Source: Cloacibacterium sp047601505
Lineage (GTDB): Bacteria > Bacteroidota > Bacteroidia > Flavobacteriales > Weeksellaceae
Assembly: GCF_047601505.1 (NCBI RefSeq)
Contig: NZ_JASGJD010000001.1
Location: 3,286,001-3,350,000 of the forward strand
DNA: 64,000 nucleotides
Direction: 5' to 3'
The notes under the pieces were generated by a model. The model had not been told where the DNA came from. It ran no database searches and saw nothing but the letters and a program-made list of their open reading frames with translations. Both the position numbers and the translations under genes were made by a program. Below are positions 7,677 through 16,902 of this stretch, piece by piece; within the stretch, counting starts at the first letter, position 1, and every line of letters starts with the position of its first letter.

Positions 7677-10600
7677 TTATTGAGGTTTTGCAGTTTGTGC
7701 TTCAGCTGCTTTTTTTGCCGCTTCTTCTTGTTGCGCTTTTTGATAATCTTTGTAATCATCGTCGGTTTCGTTCAGTTCTTCTTTTTCGTATTTACCTGTT
7801 TCTACTTTAAAAGTATCAGAAGGACCTGTAATTTTAATAGGAATTCCGATAATTCCGAAAGGAGGCAAACCTAAACGCATTCCAACATTTATGTATCCAT
7901 CCAAAGTAACCTGTCCTTCAATTCTAGGTCTGAAACCTGCAATTTTAAACTTCGTTCTTTCAATCGAAATAACATTGTCTTTAATGGTGGTTTTAATGTC
8001 TACTTTACTCACTTTTGCATCATGCAAAGCATCGGTAGAAGTTTTTTCGGCCACCGAGTTGAAGACTTTGAAACCTTTAAACTGTATGTCTTCCAAAGTA
8101 AGAACACCGTCTCCTTTGATGGTTTTCAGTTTTGGGAAAAAATCTGCACCCAAATCTCCTTCCAAATGATAATCCATCGAAACTTTTCCGTGCGCACTTT
8201 CTGCCGCAGAAACCATTTCTCTAAACAAAGCGATTTCTTTGTAAGCTCTTTGTATATCAAAGTTTTTCGCCTTGGTTACAATACTGAATTTTGCTTTTTT
8301 AGCATTAATTGGTGTATAAGTTCCGTTGGCATTAAAGGTAGAACCAATCATTCCAAATTCAGTATTGTTTAGGGCTAAATTCCCTTGTTTTAAAGCTAGA
8401 TTTCCTTTGAAATTATTCAGTTTTATGTCTTTAAATAAAACTTCGTTTGCATTTCCGTTAATCGTAATATCCAGATTTTTTGGAAGTAAAATTACGCCCT
8501 CATTTCCTGAAGAAGATGAAGAAGACGCTCCCGAATTATACGCCATGAAATCATCCACATTTACTTTTTTTGAAGTAAAATTGATGCTTCCGGTAAGGTT
8601 TTGATCTTTTAAAATATAATTGATGTAATTGCTCACATTTCCGTTAAAAATAAAAACATTTTTCTTGTAACTTGCTTTTACATTTTCAAACTGAATTTGG
8701 CTTCCATTTAGTTTAAACAAACCTTCATTAATTAAAAATTTACTCGGGAAATATTTAGAATCAATCGCAATATTTTCAATTTTTACAAAACCTCTGTTCT
8801 GAATATTCTCCAAAGCGGCTCCGTTTTGACCTTTCAAACCAACATCTGTGTACACAACACCGTTTACAGACAATCCTTCAATTGGGAAAAGTTTATACAA
8901 ATCGCCCAAATTAAGTTGACCTTTAGAATGTAATCTGTAATTCAAATGATTAAGATTCTTCAAATTAGCTTTTACCGTAAATGGTTTTCCTGCCAAAGTG
9001 AAAGAAATAGGTAAAACATCAATGCTTAAATCGCTAAAAGAACCTCTTCCGCTCTGAATATGAGTTTCCACAGTAATATTATCCAAAGGAAGTTCTGGAT
9101 ATTCTGCAAATTGTATGTATCCATTTTTGAGATTTAAAACACTATTACTTACAGGAACTCTCTTTAATTTCGGTTCGTATGTACCGTTTGCTTTCGTCTT
9201 TACAAAAAGGTCGCCTCTTAAAACAACTCCTTTTAAAGGATAAATTTTATAGATGTCTTGAAGATGAAGTTTTGCCGTAAAATCTGCATCAATGGCATAA
9301 TTATACAAGTTTTTAACCTCAATTTTCCCTTTTGCATAATTGTCTAGCGCTTTTGCATCAATATTGTGAATTAAAACAGCAGTATTTTTGAAGTTTCCAT
9401 CGTTGTTTCTTACATTCATATCCAAATTGATGTGCTCTAAAGCAGCCGGCATTTCCTGCATTTTGAAATAACCATTTTGCAAATCTGTTTTCACATCAAA
9501 AAGCGGAACTTTTTGTAAATTATTTTTGGCATCCATCGAAATTAAACCTTTCCAATTTCCGTTCAGTTTAAGGTTTCCTTTAGCATCTATTTTTTTGTAA
9601 CCAATGGCATTTTTCAATGCTTCAAGATTAATATTTGAATCTATTTTCCCTTCAGAAAACATCGAAGAGCCATTCTGAAAGACGAAATTTGCTCTAGTAT
9701 AACCGTTCAATAAACTGAAATCTAATTTATCTACTTGTACTTTTAATTTGTTGACATCCAAAGAAGGAATATCCAACACCGAAGTTAGATTCAAACTATT
9801 AATTGGCGTTGAAGATTTTTGATAATTAAAAGTACCGTTATGGATTTTTGTTTCAATATGAATATCGGGATTTTGTTTGGTAGCGGCATCCAAAATACCT
9901 TTCATGGTGAATAAAATATCCGTTTTACCGGTTATTTCTACTTGTTTAGCATAGTTTTGATATGCTTCCGGAATAATTGCAGGAATACCTTTTACATCTG
10001 ATTTTTGGGTAGTTATTTTTAAATCGTAAAACTGTTTTTCGTTTGGCATTTTAAGACTTCCCTGAAGATTGAAAGGAAATTCTCCTAAAACCAAAGGATT
10101 GTCTGTAAAATAAAAACCGAGTTGGTTGATGTCGATTTTAGTATTAATTTTTCCTTTTAAAGGTAAATTTTTCACATAAACATCTTTATCAAGCTGGAAC
10201 AAAGCATTTTTTATGTCTGTATTGGCATTGAGGCTTAAAATATTTTCAGATAAACCAATCAAACCATCGTATTCTAATTTATCTAGCTTTACATGCGTTT
10301 TGCTAAGTTCATCATCATACAGAAAATTAGAATTCGAAATTTTGAAATTCTTTAAATCTAAAGCCAAATTAGAATCGTTATTTTCTTTAGCTTCCTTCTC
10401 AGAAACCATAATATCGAAGTTATTTCTTCCCAAACTATCGATTTTCAAGTGAATATTTGCATCTTCAATATACAAAGTATTGAATACAATTTTGTCGCTA
10501 AAAAGTGTGGTAACATCTACACCCAAACCAATTTCTTTAGCATCGATAAGGTTTTCGTTTTGAAAAGGTATGCTTCCTTTTACGGAAGAATTGGTAAGCG

Positions 10601-10823
10601 TAACCGTAAGATTAGGGAAATTTGTAAAAAAAGAGATATTTAAATCCTTAAAATCAACATCTGTTTTTATATAACTTTTCGTAGCTTTCTTGATGCCATT
10701 ATTGATAGTATCTTTAAAGAAATAGGGAGACGCATATAAGACCAATACAACACCTCCTAAACTTATTCCAGAGATTTTTATAATCTTAGATAAAGCAGAT
10801 GCTTTTGTTTTTACTTTTTTCAT
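7677..10823 (-). CDS. AsmA-family protein, large envelope lipid-transport/biogenesis protein
   Basis: The 1048-residue product has one N-terminal membrane segment (about residues 16-33) followed by a very long periplasmic region of beta-rich repeats and an AsmA-like C-terminal domain (around GVLTLEDIQFKGFKVFNSVAEK and IEGQVTLDGYINVGMRLGL). It ends in a charged, Ala/Lys-rich tail. Proteins of the AsmA/TamB/YhdP type form grooves that move phospholipids or help outer-membrane assembly; assignment to that general role is by family. It is monocistronic, with its own terminator at 7623-7652. Confidence 0.85.
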   Translation of the reverse strand: MKKVKTKASALSKIIKISGISLGGVVLVLYASPYFFKDTINNGIKKATKSYIKTDVDFKDLNISFFTNFPNLTVTLTNSSVKGSIPFQNENLIDAKEIGLGVDVTTLFSDKIVFNTLYIEDANIHLKIDSLGRNNFDIMVSEKEAKENNDSNLALDLKNFKISNSNFLYDDELSKTHVKLDKLEYDGLIGLSENILSLNANTDIKNALFQLDKDVYVKNLPLKGKINTKIDINQLGFYFTDNPLVLGEFPFNLQGSLKMPNEKQFYDLKITTQKSDVKGIPAIIPEAYQNYAKQVEITGKTDILFTMKGILDAATKQNPDIHIETKIHNGTFNYQKSSTPINSLNLTSVLDIPSLDVNKLKVQVDKLDFSLLNGYTRANFVFQNGSSMFSEGKIDSNINLEALKNAIGYKKIDAKGNLKLNGNWKGLISMDAKNNLQKVPLFDVKTDLQNGYFKMQEMPAALEHINLDMNVRNNDGNFKNTAVLIHNIDAKALDNYAKGKIEVKNLYNYAIDADFTAKLHLQDIYKIYPLKGVVLRGDLFVKTKANGTYEPKLKRVPVSNSVLNLKNGYIQFAEYPELPLDNITVETHIQSGRGSFSDLSIDVLPISFTLAGKPFTVKANLKNLNHLNYRLHSKGQLNLGDLYKLFPIEGLSVNGVVYTDVGLKGQNGAALENIQNRGFVKIENIAIDSKYFPSKFLINEGLFKLNGSQIQFENVKASYKKNVFIFNGNVSNYINYILKDQNLTGSINFTSKKVNVDDFMAYNSGASSSSSSGNEGVILLPKNLDITINGNANEVLFKDIKLNNFKGNLALKQGNLALNNTEFGMIGSTFNANGTYTPINAKKAKFSIVTKAKNFDIQRAYKEIALFREMVSAAESAHGKVSMDYHLEGDLGADFFPKLKTIKGDGVLTLEDIQFKGFKVFNSVAEKTSTDALHDAKVSKVDIKTTIKDNVISIERTKFKIAGFRPRIEGQVTLDGYINVGMRLGLPPFGIIGIPIKITGPSDTFKVETGKYEKEELNETDDDYKDYQKAQQEEAAKKAAEAQTAKPQ

Positions 10824-10989
10824 AAGTGTTTTAAATGTCCTTATGCAAAAATAAGCTATAAGAAAACAGAAAAAGAAATTTTCTCGATAAACATCTTGAT
10901 TTTAAGCAAAAAAATCAAAATTCTCTCGACTAAAAATAAAAAATCAGCGCAAAAATTTTAGAATTTTTCATAAAAATTGAGTTAAAGTT

Positions 10990-12162
10990 TTATTTGAATA
11001 ATAATGGTAAAAATTCATTAAGATAAGCTCTCCAATTGCTCCATGTGTGTCCACCTGCAGATTCTACATATTGATATTTGAAGTTCATTCCGTCTAATTT
11101 TTGTCTGAAATCTGCTACATTTTTATACAAGAAATCATCTTTACCAATTCCAATCCAATAAAGTTTGAATTGATTATTAAATTGTGCTTTTAGCTTTTCA
11201 TCCAAATTTTTATAAATCTCAGAAGTTGCATTTTGAGGAGGCATAACCGCGGGAGAAAACAAACCTACATAACCGAAAGTTTTAGGATAATTCGCCGAAA
11301 TATAAAGCGAATGAACCCCCCCCATCGATAAACCAGCAATAGCTCTGCTGTTGACATCTGTTTTCACTCTGTAGTTGCTTTCCGTAAAATCTATAATTTC
11401 TTTAAAATAAGTTTCCATATCCGCATTAAAAACATCAGGAGTCATCATTACCGGTTTATAAAAACCTTTGGCACTTTCTCCGGGAGCTGCTGCATTGCTG
11501 GTATGTCCGTTTGTCATTACCACAACCAAAGGTTTTGCTTTTCCTTGTGCAATGAGATTATCTAAAATTTGAGAAGCTCTACCAAGCGTCATCCAAGCGT
11601 CTTCATCACCGCCAACTCCGTGTAAAAGGTATAAAACGGGCAATTTTTCTTTAGAATTTTCGTAACCAGCAGGTGTATAAATGGTGATTCTCCTATCGGT
11701 TTTCAATCCTTTTGAAGAATACCATCTTTTAGAAACCGTTCCGTGTGGTACATTTTGAACTTTATAATTTTCAGATTTTGGTCCGTCTATATAAACCATA
11801 TTCATTACATTGGCAATATCTCTTACCAAATACACGTTATTTGGATCATCCACTTTTACACCATCTACAATAAAAGAATAAGTGTATAAATCTGGTTGAA
11901 GATTAGTTTGAGTAGTTTCCCAAACGCCAGTTTCTTTTTTTTGTAAATCAACAGTTCCAGGTTCCCAACCTTTTGGAGGAAGCAAATTCCCAATCAATTT
12001 TACAGATTTTGCTTCGGGAGCTTTTAACCGAAAAGTAATGCTATTACCAATAATTTCTGGAGAAACGAGTTCTTTTTTGCCAGAAAAATCTAGACTCTCT
12101 TGTGCATTTACAACAGCAAAACTTAGAATGAATGCTGTAGTAATGGCTTTTATTATTTTCAT
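10990..12162 (-). CDS. Exported CE1-type esterase (feruloyl/acetyl-xylan esterase-like)
   Basis: The 390-residue product has a signal peptide, an N-terminal immunoglobulin-like early-set domain (about residues 30-128) of the kind found in XynZ-type esterases, and a C-terminal alpha/beta-hydrolase domain. The nucleophile is Ser279 in GLSMGG; the likely catalytic His is in GGHTWSNW. The oxyanion region is LLHGVGGDEDAW. It probably removes ferulate or acetate from xylan, which fits the neighbouring xylan genes, but the exact ester is an inference. The codons for the nucleophile elbow contain a run of eight Gs (11316-11323 as Cs on the plus strand), unusual in this AT-rich genome. Confidence 0.85.
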   Translation of the reverse strand: MKIIKAITTAFILSFAVVNAQESLDFSGKKELVSPEIIGNSITFRLKAPEAKSVKLIGNLLPPKGWEPGTVDLQKKETGVWETTQTNLQPDLYTYSFIVDGVKVDDPNNVYLVRDIANVMNMVYIDGPKSENYKVQNVPHGTVSKRWYSSKGLKTDRRITIYTPAGYENSKEKLPVLYLLHGVGGDEDAWMTLGRASQILDNLIAQGKAKPLVVVMTNGHTSNAAAPGESAKGFYKPVMMTPDVFNADMETYFKEIIDFTESNYRVKTDVNSRAIAGLSMGGVHSLYISANYPKTFGYVGLFSPAVMPPQNATSEIYKNLDEKLKAQFNNQFKLYWIGIGKDDFLYKNVADFRQKLDGMNFKYQYVESAGGHTWSNWRAYLNEFLPLLFK

Positions 12163-12186
12163 AGGTATAAAAAATTAATTAGTTAT

Positions 12187-12203
12187 TGCTTCATATAGAA
12201 GCA
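12187..12203. promoter_or_regulatory. Inverted repeat in the esterase/Nudix-regulator intergenic region
   Basis: TGCTTC-N5-GAAGCA is a perfect 6-bp-arm inverted repeat 25 bases upstream of the esterase start and within the divergent region of the regulator gene. It could be an operator or a 5'-leader hairpin. Confidence 0.4.
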
Positions 12204-12283
12204 TTTCAATATTACATTGATTTTCTGAATCAACAAAGAAAAAAATTGAATTTTTTAATATGAACTATTCTCCGATTTAATAC

Positions 12284-12291
12284 TACATTTG
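12284..12291 (+). promoter_or_regulatory. -7 promoter element of the Nudix-type regulator gene
   Basis: TACATTTG matches the TAnnTTTG consensus 16 bases before the start codon at 12308. No well-spaced -33 TTG is seen. Confidence 0.45.
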
Positions 12292-12307
12292 TACAGAGAA
12301 ACGAACT

Positions 12308-13057
12308 ATGGATTTTAAAGAAATCATCATCAATAATTCTAAAAAAGCTTACGAAATTTATGTTCCGCATATTTCTGTGGATACTGTAATTTTTGGATTT
12401 AACGGAGAACAACTAAAAGCTTTACTTCTAAAAATGAAATTCAACCAACAATGGTTTTTACCAGGTGGATACATGAAAAAAGAAGAAAACTTAGAGTCTG
12501 CGGCAAAGAGAATTTTAAAAGAAAGAACTCAATTAAGCGATATATTTCTTCAGGAATTTTCTGTTTTTAGTGAATTTAATAGAAGTGAAAAGACCTTTGA
12601 AGATTTCCCAGACGACCTTTGGCACAAGCAAAGGTTTATTAGTGTAGGTTATTATGCATTGGTAAATCATAAAGATGTTTCGCCAATTGGGGACGAATTA
12701 AGTGAATCTTGTGATTGGATTTTTCTAGATGAATTAGAAAATTATAATATCACGATGGATCACAAAAAAATCATAGAAAAAGCGTTAAATACATTAAGAG
12801 AACAAATTTCTTATAAACCAATTGGCTTAAACTTGCTTCCTGAAAAATTTACACTTCCTGAGCTACAAAAACTGTATGAAGCAATTCTTGGCAGGACATT
12901 GAACCGAGGAAATTTTTACAGAAAAATTAAAAATATTGGAATTCTAAAAAAACTAGACGAACAAAGAAAAGGTGGCGCACACAAATCTCCGGATTTGTAT
13001 ATTTTTAATCAAGAAAATTATTTTAAAGCACTAGAAAGTGGAATTGCTGGTTGGTAA
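12308..13057 (+). CDS. Nudix-domain transcriptional regulator (NrtR/AraR-like)
   Basis: The 249-residue product has an N-terminal Nudix fold (about residues 20-150) and a C-terminal winged helix (about 160-245, FTLPELQKLYEAILG then NFYRKIKNIGILKKLDE). The Nudix box is degenerate: GGYMKKEENLESAAKRILKE keeps the first Gly and Glu, but the REUxEExGU catalytic core is lost (RILKERTQL). It is thus probably a sensor rather than a hydrolase. In Bacteroidota such proteins control sugar use, including the arabinose regulator AraR. Its place beside a xylan esterase and close to the GH43/symporter pair suggests control of pentose genes. Confidence 0.8.
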   Translation: MDFKEIIINNSKKAYEIYVPHISVDTVIFGFNGEQLKALLLKMKFNQQWFLPGGYMKKEENLESAAKRILKERTQLSDIFLQEFSVFSEFNRSEKTFEDFPDDLWHKQRFISVGYYALVNHKDVSPIGDELSESCDWIFLDELENYNITMDHKKIIEKALNTLREQISYKPIGLNLLPEKFTLPELQKLYEAILGRTLNRGNFYRKIKNIGILKKLDEQRKGGAHKSPDLYIFNQENYFKALESGIAGW

Positions 13058-13191
13058 AGAAAAAAAGGAAAGTATGTTTTCAATATTTTTTTTAAACCTT
13101 AAAAATGCATAACTTATATTTTCAAACACAAAAAAAATATCTATTCTGTATTAAAATACTAATAGTTTTATTAATCATTTTAAATTAATAG

Positions 13192-13199
13192 TAAATAGT
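13192..13199. repeat. Left target-site duplication of the IS982-family element
   Basis: The octamer TAAATAGT lies directly before the left inverted repeat and is repeated at 14206-14213 directly after the right one. Confidence 0.9.
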
Positions 13200-14205
13200 A
13201 CCCGTTGTGCATTTTAGATAATATTGACTTTTAAATTATTGATATTTCGCTTGAAATAGACTTTATTGATGAATTGCACAACGGTTAAAGCTGTTATTTT
13301 AGCTAATATTCTGGTTTTAAATCCCTCAAAACTCTTTGCATAATTACGTCTAATCATAAATTGGTCACATAATTGCGAAAACAGTGTCTCAATTCTCTTT
13401 CTCTGTTTTTTGAACAAATAAAATTGAGGTCTGTAATCTTTCTGATTCACTCTTTTGGGCGTTGCTAATTCTATATTTGCATAATTGAATAAATCAATTT
13501 GAATTTCAGATGACAAATATCCTTTATCCCCAAGTAATGTACAATCCGACAATTGTTCTTTAATATCTTTTAAATAGTGAATGTCGTGAACAGAGGCTGG
13601 ACTTAAATCGATACTTTGGAAAATTCCACTTATAGAACAAACCGCATGAAGTTTGTAACCATAAAAATGCATTTGTTGGGAGGCACAAAAACCTCTGTTT
13701 GGATAACAATATTAAGCATCTTTACAAATTTTTGAGGTGTGACTTCTGGAAAGTTTGCAAACTTCTACAGGCATACTATCAATGATAAAGAACTTCTCAT
13801 GTTCGTTAAAACTTCTTGCCAGTTTCATTCTTATTTCATTAATCTTACTGGCTAATCTGCGTTTCCGTCGATTATAGACACTTCGATCTATTTTTTGCCC
13901 AAGTGTATCGGGGATATGGCGAAAAAGATGGTTTTCACTATCAATTCCCATAAATTCAGCAGTTAGAACGAGACTAATCAATTCCAAATCTTTTAGTTTT
14001 GGCACTCGTCTTTGGTAAGATAGAAGATTTTCACTGGATATTTTTCTTAAAACTTCCAAAATTGACTCCGTCGAACCACTTCGTTAGGTTTCTTTCGTAA
14101 TTTGCTTGCAAGTTGTTCATTGTAAATGTTTTGTGGTAAAAACAATTTACTGATTTTAAATCGAATGAACAACTTTATTCTTTTTATTCATAATGCACAA
14201 CGGGT
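13200..14205 (-). mobile_element. IS982-family insertion sequence, complete ends
   Basis: The 1006-bp element begins with ACCCGTTGTGCATT (13200-13213) and ends with its inverted copy AATGCACAACGGGT (14192-14205). A perfect 8-bp direct repeat, TAAATAGT, flanks it, which shows insertion by transposition. The single gene on the minus strand is an IS982-type DDE transposase that is now broken. It sits between the Nudix regulator gene and the GH43 gene, beyond the terminator of GH43, so it does not cut a gene. Confidence 0.92.
13214..14120 (-). pseudogene. IS982-family transposase, broken by a frameshift and an in-frame stop
   Basis: The start MNNLQANYER at 14120 fits the family, but a frame change between about 14105 and 14072 is needed to reach ILEVLRKISSENLLSYQRR. 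The frame then runs through the DDE N-terminal part (PKLKDLELISLVLTAEFMG, FIIDSMPVEVCKLSR) to an in-frame TAA at 13712-13714. The same frame continues as YCYPNRGFCASQQMHFYGYKLHAVCS and ILAKITALTVVQFINKVYF to the end at 13214. The DDE residues are thus split over two fragments, and an active enzyme is unlikely from this copy. Confidence 0.85.
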
Positions 14206-14213
14206 TAAATAGT
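14206..14213. repeat. Right target-site duplication of the IS982-family element
   Basis: TAAATAGT, identical to 13192-13199. Confidence 0.9.
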
Positions 14214-14229
14214 ATAATTACAAAAAATG

Positions 14230-14262
14230 AAAAAACCCGAAGAATAACTCTTCGGATTTGTA
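14230..14262 (-). terminator. Terminator of the symporter-GH43 operon
   Basis: On the minus strand CCGAAGA (14255-14249) pairs with TCTTCGG (14243-14237) around a 5-base loop and is followed by GTTTTTTC. It lies 45 bases past the GH43 stop codon. Confidence 0.85.
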
Positions 14263-14299
14263 TTAATATTGAAAATTACTTTCGCCTTATTATAAAACA

Positions 14300-15271
14300 C
14301 TAACTTTTTGTACCTTCAATTGTTATTATTTTTCCATCTTTATCATATTCTAGCTCTACTACTTTCATGCTACGTAGCCAAGTAATATCATTAGATGGAA
14401 CACAATCGTGATGAAAAAGATACCACTTCCCTTCAAATTCGACAATTGAATGATGAGTGGTCCAACCAACAACTGGCGTTAAAATAACTCCTTGATAAAT
14501 AAATGGTCCATAAGGATTATCTCCTATTGCATAACATAACAAATGTGTATCTCCTGTAGAATAGGAAAAATAGTATTTCCCGTTATACTTATGCATCCAA
14601 GAAGCTTCAAAAAAACGTTTTTCTGTATCACCTTGTTTTAGAGGTTCTCCGTTTTCATCTAAAATAATTACATCTTTAGGTGTTTCAGCAAATTCTAACA
14701 TATCACCAGAAAGTTTAGCAACTTTAGCACAAAGAGCAGGGGCATTATCTTCTGGCAAAGCACCTATCTCTTGAGCTTTATTATTTCGATATCTTTGCAA
14801 TTGTCCTCCCCAAATTCCACCAAAGTATAAATAATAATTTCCATCATCTTCAAAAGCACAAGGATCTATGCTATAGCTACCAATTATTGGATTCTTTTCG
14901 GGAACAAAAGGACCTTCTGGTTTATCACTAACAGCAACACCAATTCTAAAAATATCTGTTTTGTCTTTCAAAGAAAAGTAGAGATAATATTTCCCATTTT
15001 TTTCGGCACAATCAGAATCCCAAAGTTGTCTTCCTCCCCAAGGAATATCACTTACTTCTAAAACTTTGCCATGATCTATAGCTTTACTCGTTTCTGGATT
15101 CTCTAGAGAATAAACATGGTAATCTTTCATCGCAAAGTGATCTCCATTATCATTTTCGGGTTGTCCAGAATCATAATCATGAGATGGATAAATGTATATT
15201 TTTCCGTTAAATACATGTGCTGAAGGATCTGCCATATACAAATCATCTACTAGATATCTAGGTTCTTTCAT
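14300..15271 (-). CDS. Glycoside hydrolase family 43, cytoplasmic beta-xylosidase-like
   Basis: The 323-residue product is a single five-bladed propeller GH43 domain without a signal peptide, so it acts in the cytoplasm. Expected catalytic residues are visible: general base Asp15 (MADPS), pKa modulator Asp136 (SIDPC) and general acid Glu222 (FFEASW). It most likely splits xylose from imported xylo-oligosaccharides; an arabinofuranosidase activity is possible in this family. It is the second gene of a pair with the GPH symporter (28-base gap), matching the import-then-hydrolyse arrangement. Confidence 0.88.
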   Translation of the reverse strand: MKEPRYLVDDLYMADPSAHVFNGKIYIYPSHDYDSGQPENDNGDHFAMKDYHVYSLENPETSKAIDHGKVLEVSDIPWGGRQLWDSDCAEKNGKYYLYFSLKDKTDIFRIGVAVSDKPEGPFVPEKNPIIGSYSIDPCAFEDDGNYYLYFGGIWGGQLQRYRNNKAQEIGALPEDNAPALCAKVAKLSGDMLEFAETPKDVIILDENGEPLKQGDTEKRFFEASWMHKYNGKYYFSYSTGDTHLLCYAIGDNPYGPFIYQGVILTPVVGWTTHHSIVEFEGKWYLFHHDCVPSNDITWLRSMKVVELEYDKDGKIITIEGTKS

Positions 15272-15299
15272 TTGAAATTATTTAAGGTTTAAATTTATA

Positions 15300-16751
15300 T
15301 TAGTTATTTTTTCTTCTTTCCGCTAACTCTTTTTCTATTTTCACTTCCATTTTTTTATCAATCTTATAAAAGAAAAGCAATCCACATGATATAAGAAAAG
15401 GTATAGCAGGAAAAATGCTTACCAGTAATTTAGCTCCTGTAGCAACACTGGCAGGCTGAATTATATTCTGAGTTCCACTAGCTGAAATATATCCATAGTG
15501 TCCAATAATTGATGCTACCAAAGCACTTCCAACACTCAACCCTACTTTTAAACCAACCATCATAGCAGAAAAAATAATTGCTGTAGCTCTACGATTGTTT
15601 TTCCATTCCGAATAATCTGCTACATCTGCAATCATTGCCCACAGTATGGGAGTACTTATTCCATAAAAAAATCCATGTAAAATTTGAGAAGAAAACATTA
15701 TTCCCACAGATTTTGGCGGATAAAAAACGAATAACACTACAAATACTGTTGATATAAATAATGATGCAAGAAATACATCTCTTTTACCATATTTATCTGC
15801 AAATCTTTTAGAAAAAGTTATTCCAATAATCATCATTATAATTCCACCGGCATTGAAAAGTCCAAATCCAGCAGATTTAGGATCTTCTCCAAAAAAATTC
15901 ATCCCGATTGAATTAAAAAAATGAGTAATTGGAGAGATAAATTCTTTTAAACTTGCCTCATCAACATAGTTATTAAAATAATATACATAAGAACCTCCCT
16001 TCATTGCCAATGTAATAAAAATAAAGGTAGTAACCGTAAGCATTATAATCCATGGTTTATTCTGTAATAAATCTTTTAAATCTTCTTTTAAGCTAGATTC
16101 TTGTTCAGATGTAGGAACTACTCTTTCCTTAGTCGTAAAAAAAGTTATGAGTAACATTAATGTTCCAATTACAGCAAGCCAAGTCATCACAGTTTCAATT
16201 CCTAAAGCTTTATCCCCATTACCTACTGATAGTATAATTGGAAGCATAAATACCTGAACAAAAAACTGTGCAAACATTACAGCTACAAATCGATATGAAG
16301 AAATACTATTTCTCTCTCCCATATCTCCTGTAATAACTCCACTCAAAGCAGAATAAGGCAAATTATTAGATGCGTACAACAACAATAATATAGAATAAGT
16401 AATGGCAGCATATATCATTTTTCCTTTATAAGAAAAATCTGGTGTACTAAAAGCTAATAAAGCAGCTACACCTAATGGAACTGCAGTAAACAAAATCCAT
16501 GGACGAAACTTACCCCATTTGGAATGAGTTCTATCTGCAACTGCTCCAATTATAGGATTAAAGCCAAAGCCTGCGATTAAACCTACTATTAGCGTAATAA
16601 TAGAAGCATCTTCTGCCTTTAGACCATAAATATCTGTATAAAAATAAGCTAAATAAGTAACTAATGTTTGAAAAACTAGATTAGCCGCCAAATCTCCGAG
16701 GCTATATCCTATTTTTTCTACTACTGAAATTTTTTGATTCCCTGTGTCCAT
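15300..16751 (-). CDS. GPH-family sugar:cation symporter (xyloside/xylo-oligosaccharide type)
   Basis: The 483-residue product has about 12 hydrophobic segments and the signature of the glycoside-pentoside-hexuronide family: an N-terminal KIGYSLGDLAANL, then DRTHSKWGKFRPWI in the first cytoplasmic loop. Members related to XynP/XynB carry xylosides with Na+ or H+. It is the first gene of an operon with GH43 and diverges from the LacI regulator gene, with a LacI-type palindrome in the shared region. The substrate assignment is by context. Confidence 0.88.
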   Translation of the reverse strand: MDTGNQKISVVEKIGYSLGDLAANLVFQTLVTYLAYFYTDIYGLKAEDASIITLIVGLIAGFGFNPIIGAVADRTHSKWGKFRPWILFTAVPLGVAALLAFSTPDFSYKGKMIYAAITYSILLLLYASNNLPYSALSGVITGDMGERNSISSYRFVAVMFAQFFVQVFMLPIILSVGNGDKALGIETVMTWLAVIGTLMLLITFFTTKERVVPTSEQESSLKEDLKDLLQNKPWIIMLTVTTFIFITLAMKGGSYVYYFNNYVDEASLKEFISPITHFFNSIGMNFFGEDPKSAGFGLFNAGGIIMMIIGITFSKRFADKYGKRDVFLASLFISTVFVVLFVFYPPKSVGIMFSSQILHGFFYGISTPILWAMIADVADYSEWKNNRRATAIIFSAMMVGLKVGLSVGSALVASIIGHYGYISASGTQNIIQPASVATGAKLLVSIFPAIPFLISCGLLFFYKIDKKMEVKIEKELAERRKNN

Positions 16752-16833
16752 TTTAAATAAGGGTTTTAATGTGTTCTGTTTGAATGAAATAGTTTTTATA
16801 CGGCTAATTTAGAAAAAAAAGATAATTTTCTGC

Positions 16834-16841
16834 AATCGATT
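16834..16841. promoter_or_regulatory. LacI-type operator core in the symporter/lacI intergenic region
   Basis: AATCGATT is a perfect palindrome with the central CG typical of LacI-family sites. In its wider context (16831-16844) it reads TGCAATCGATTTCT, nearly the same as the 14-bp palindrome at 51028-51041. It lies upstream of the -7 element of the lacI-type gene, in reach of both divergent promoters. Confidence 0.65.
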
Positions 16842-16854
16842 TCTTATTTTTTTT

Positions 16855-16862
16855 TAAATTTG
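16855..16862 (+). promoter_or_regulatory. -7 promoter element of the LacI-type regulator operon
   Basis: TAAATTTG matches TAnnTTTG, 40 bases before the start at 16903 and 13 bases after the candidate LacI operator core. Confidence 0.45.
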
Positions 16863-16902
16863 CTTTTATAAATCATGTTTAATCTGATTTTGAATATTTA
16901 AA

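Noticed and set aside
8022..8372. Plus-strand open frames inside the AsmA-family gene
   Set aside because: They are shadows of the long minus-strand gene, have no start context and no recognisable domain.
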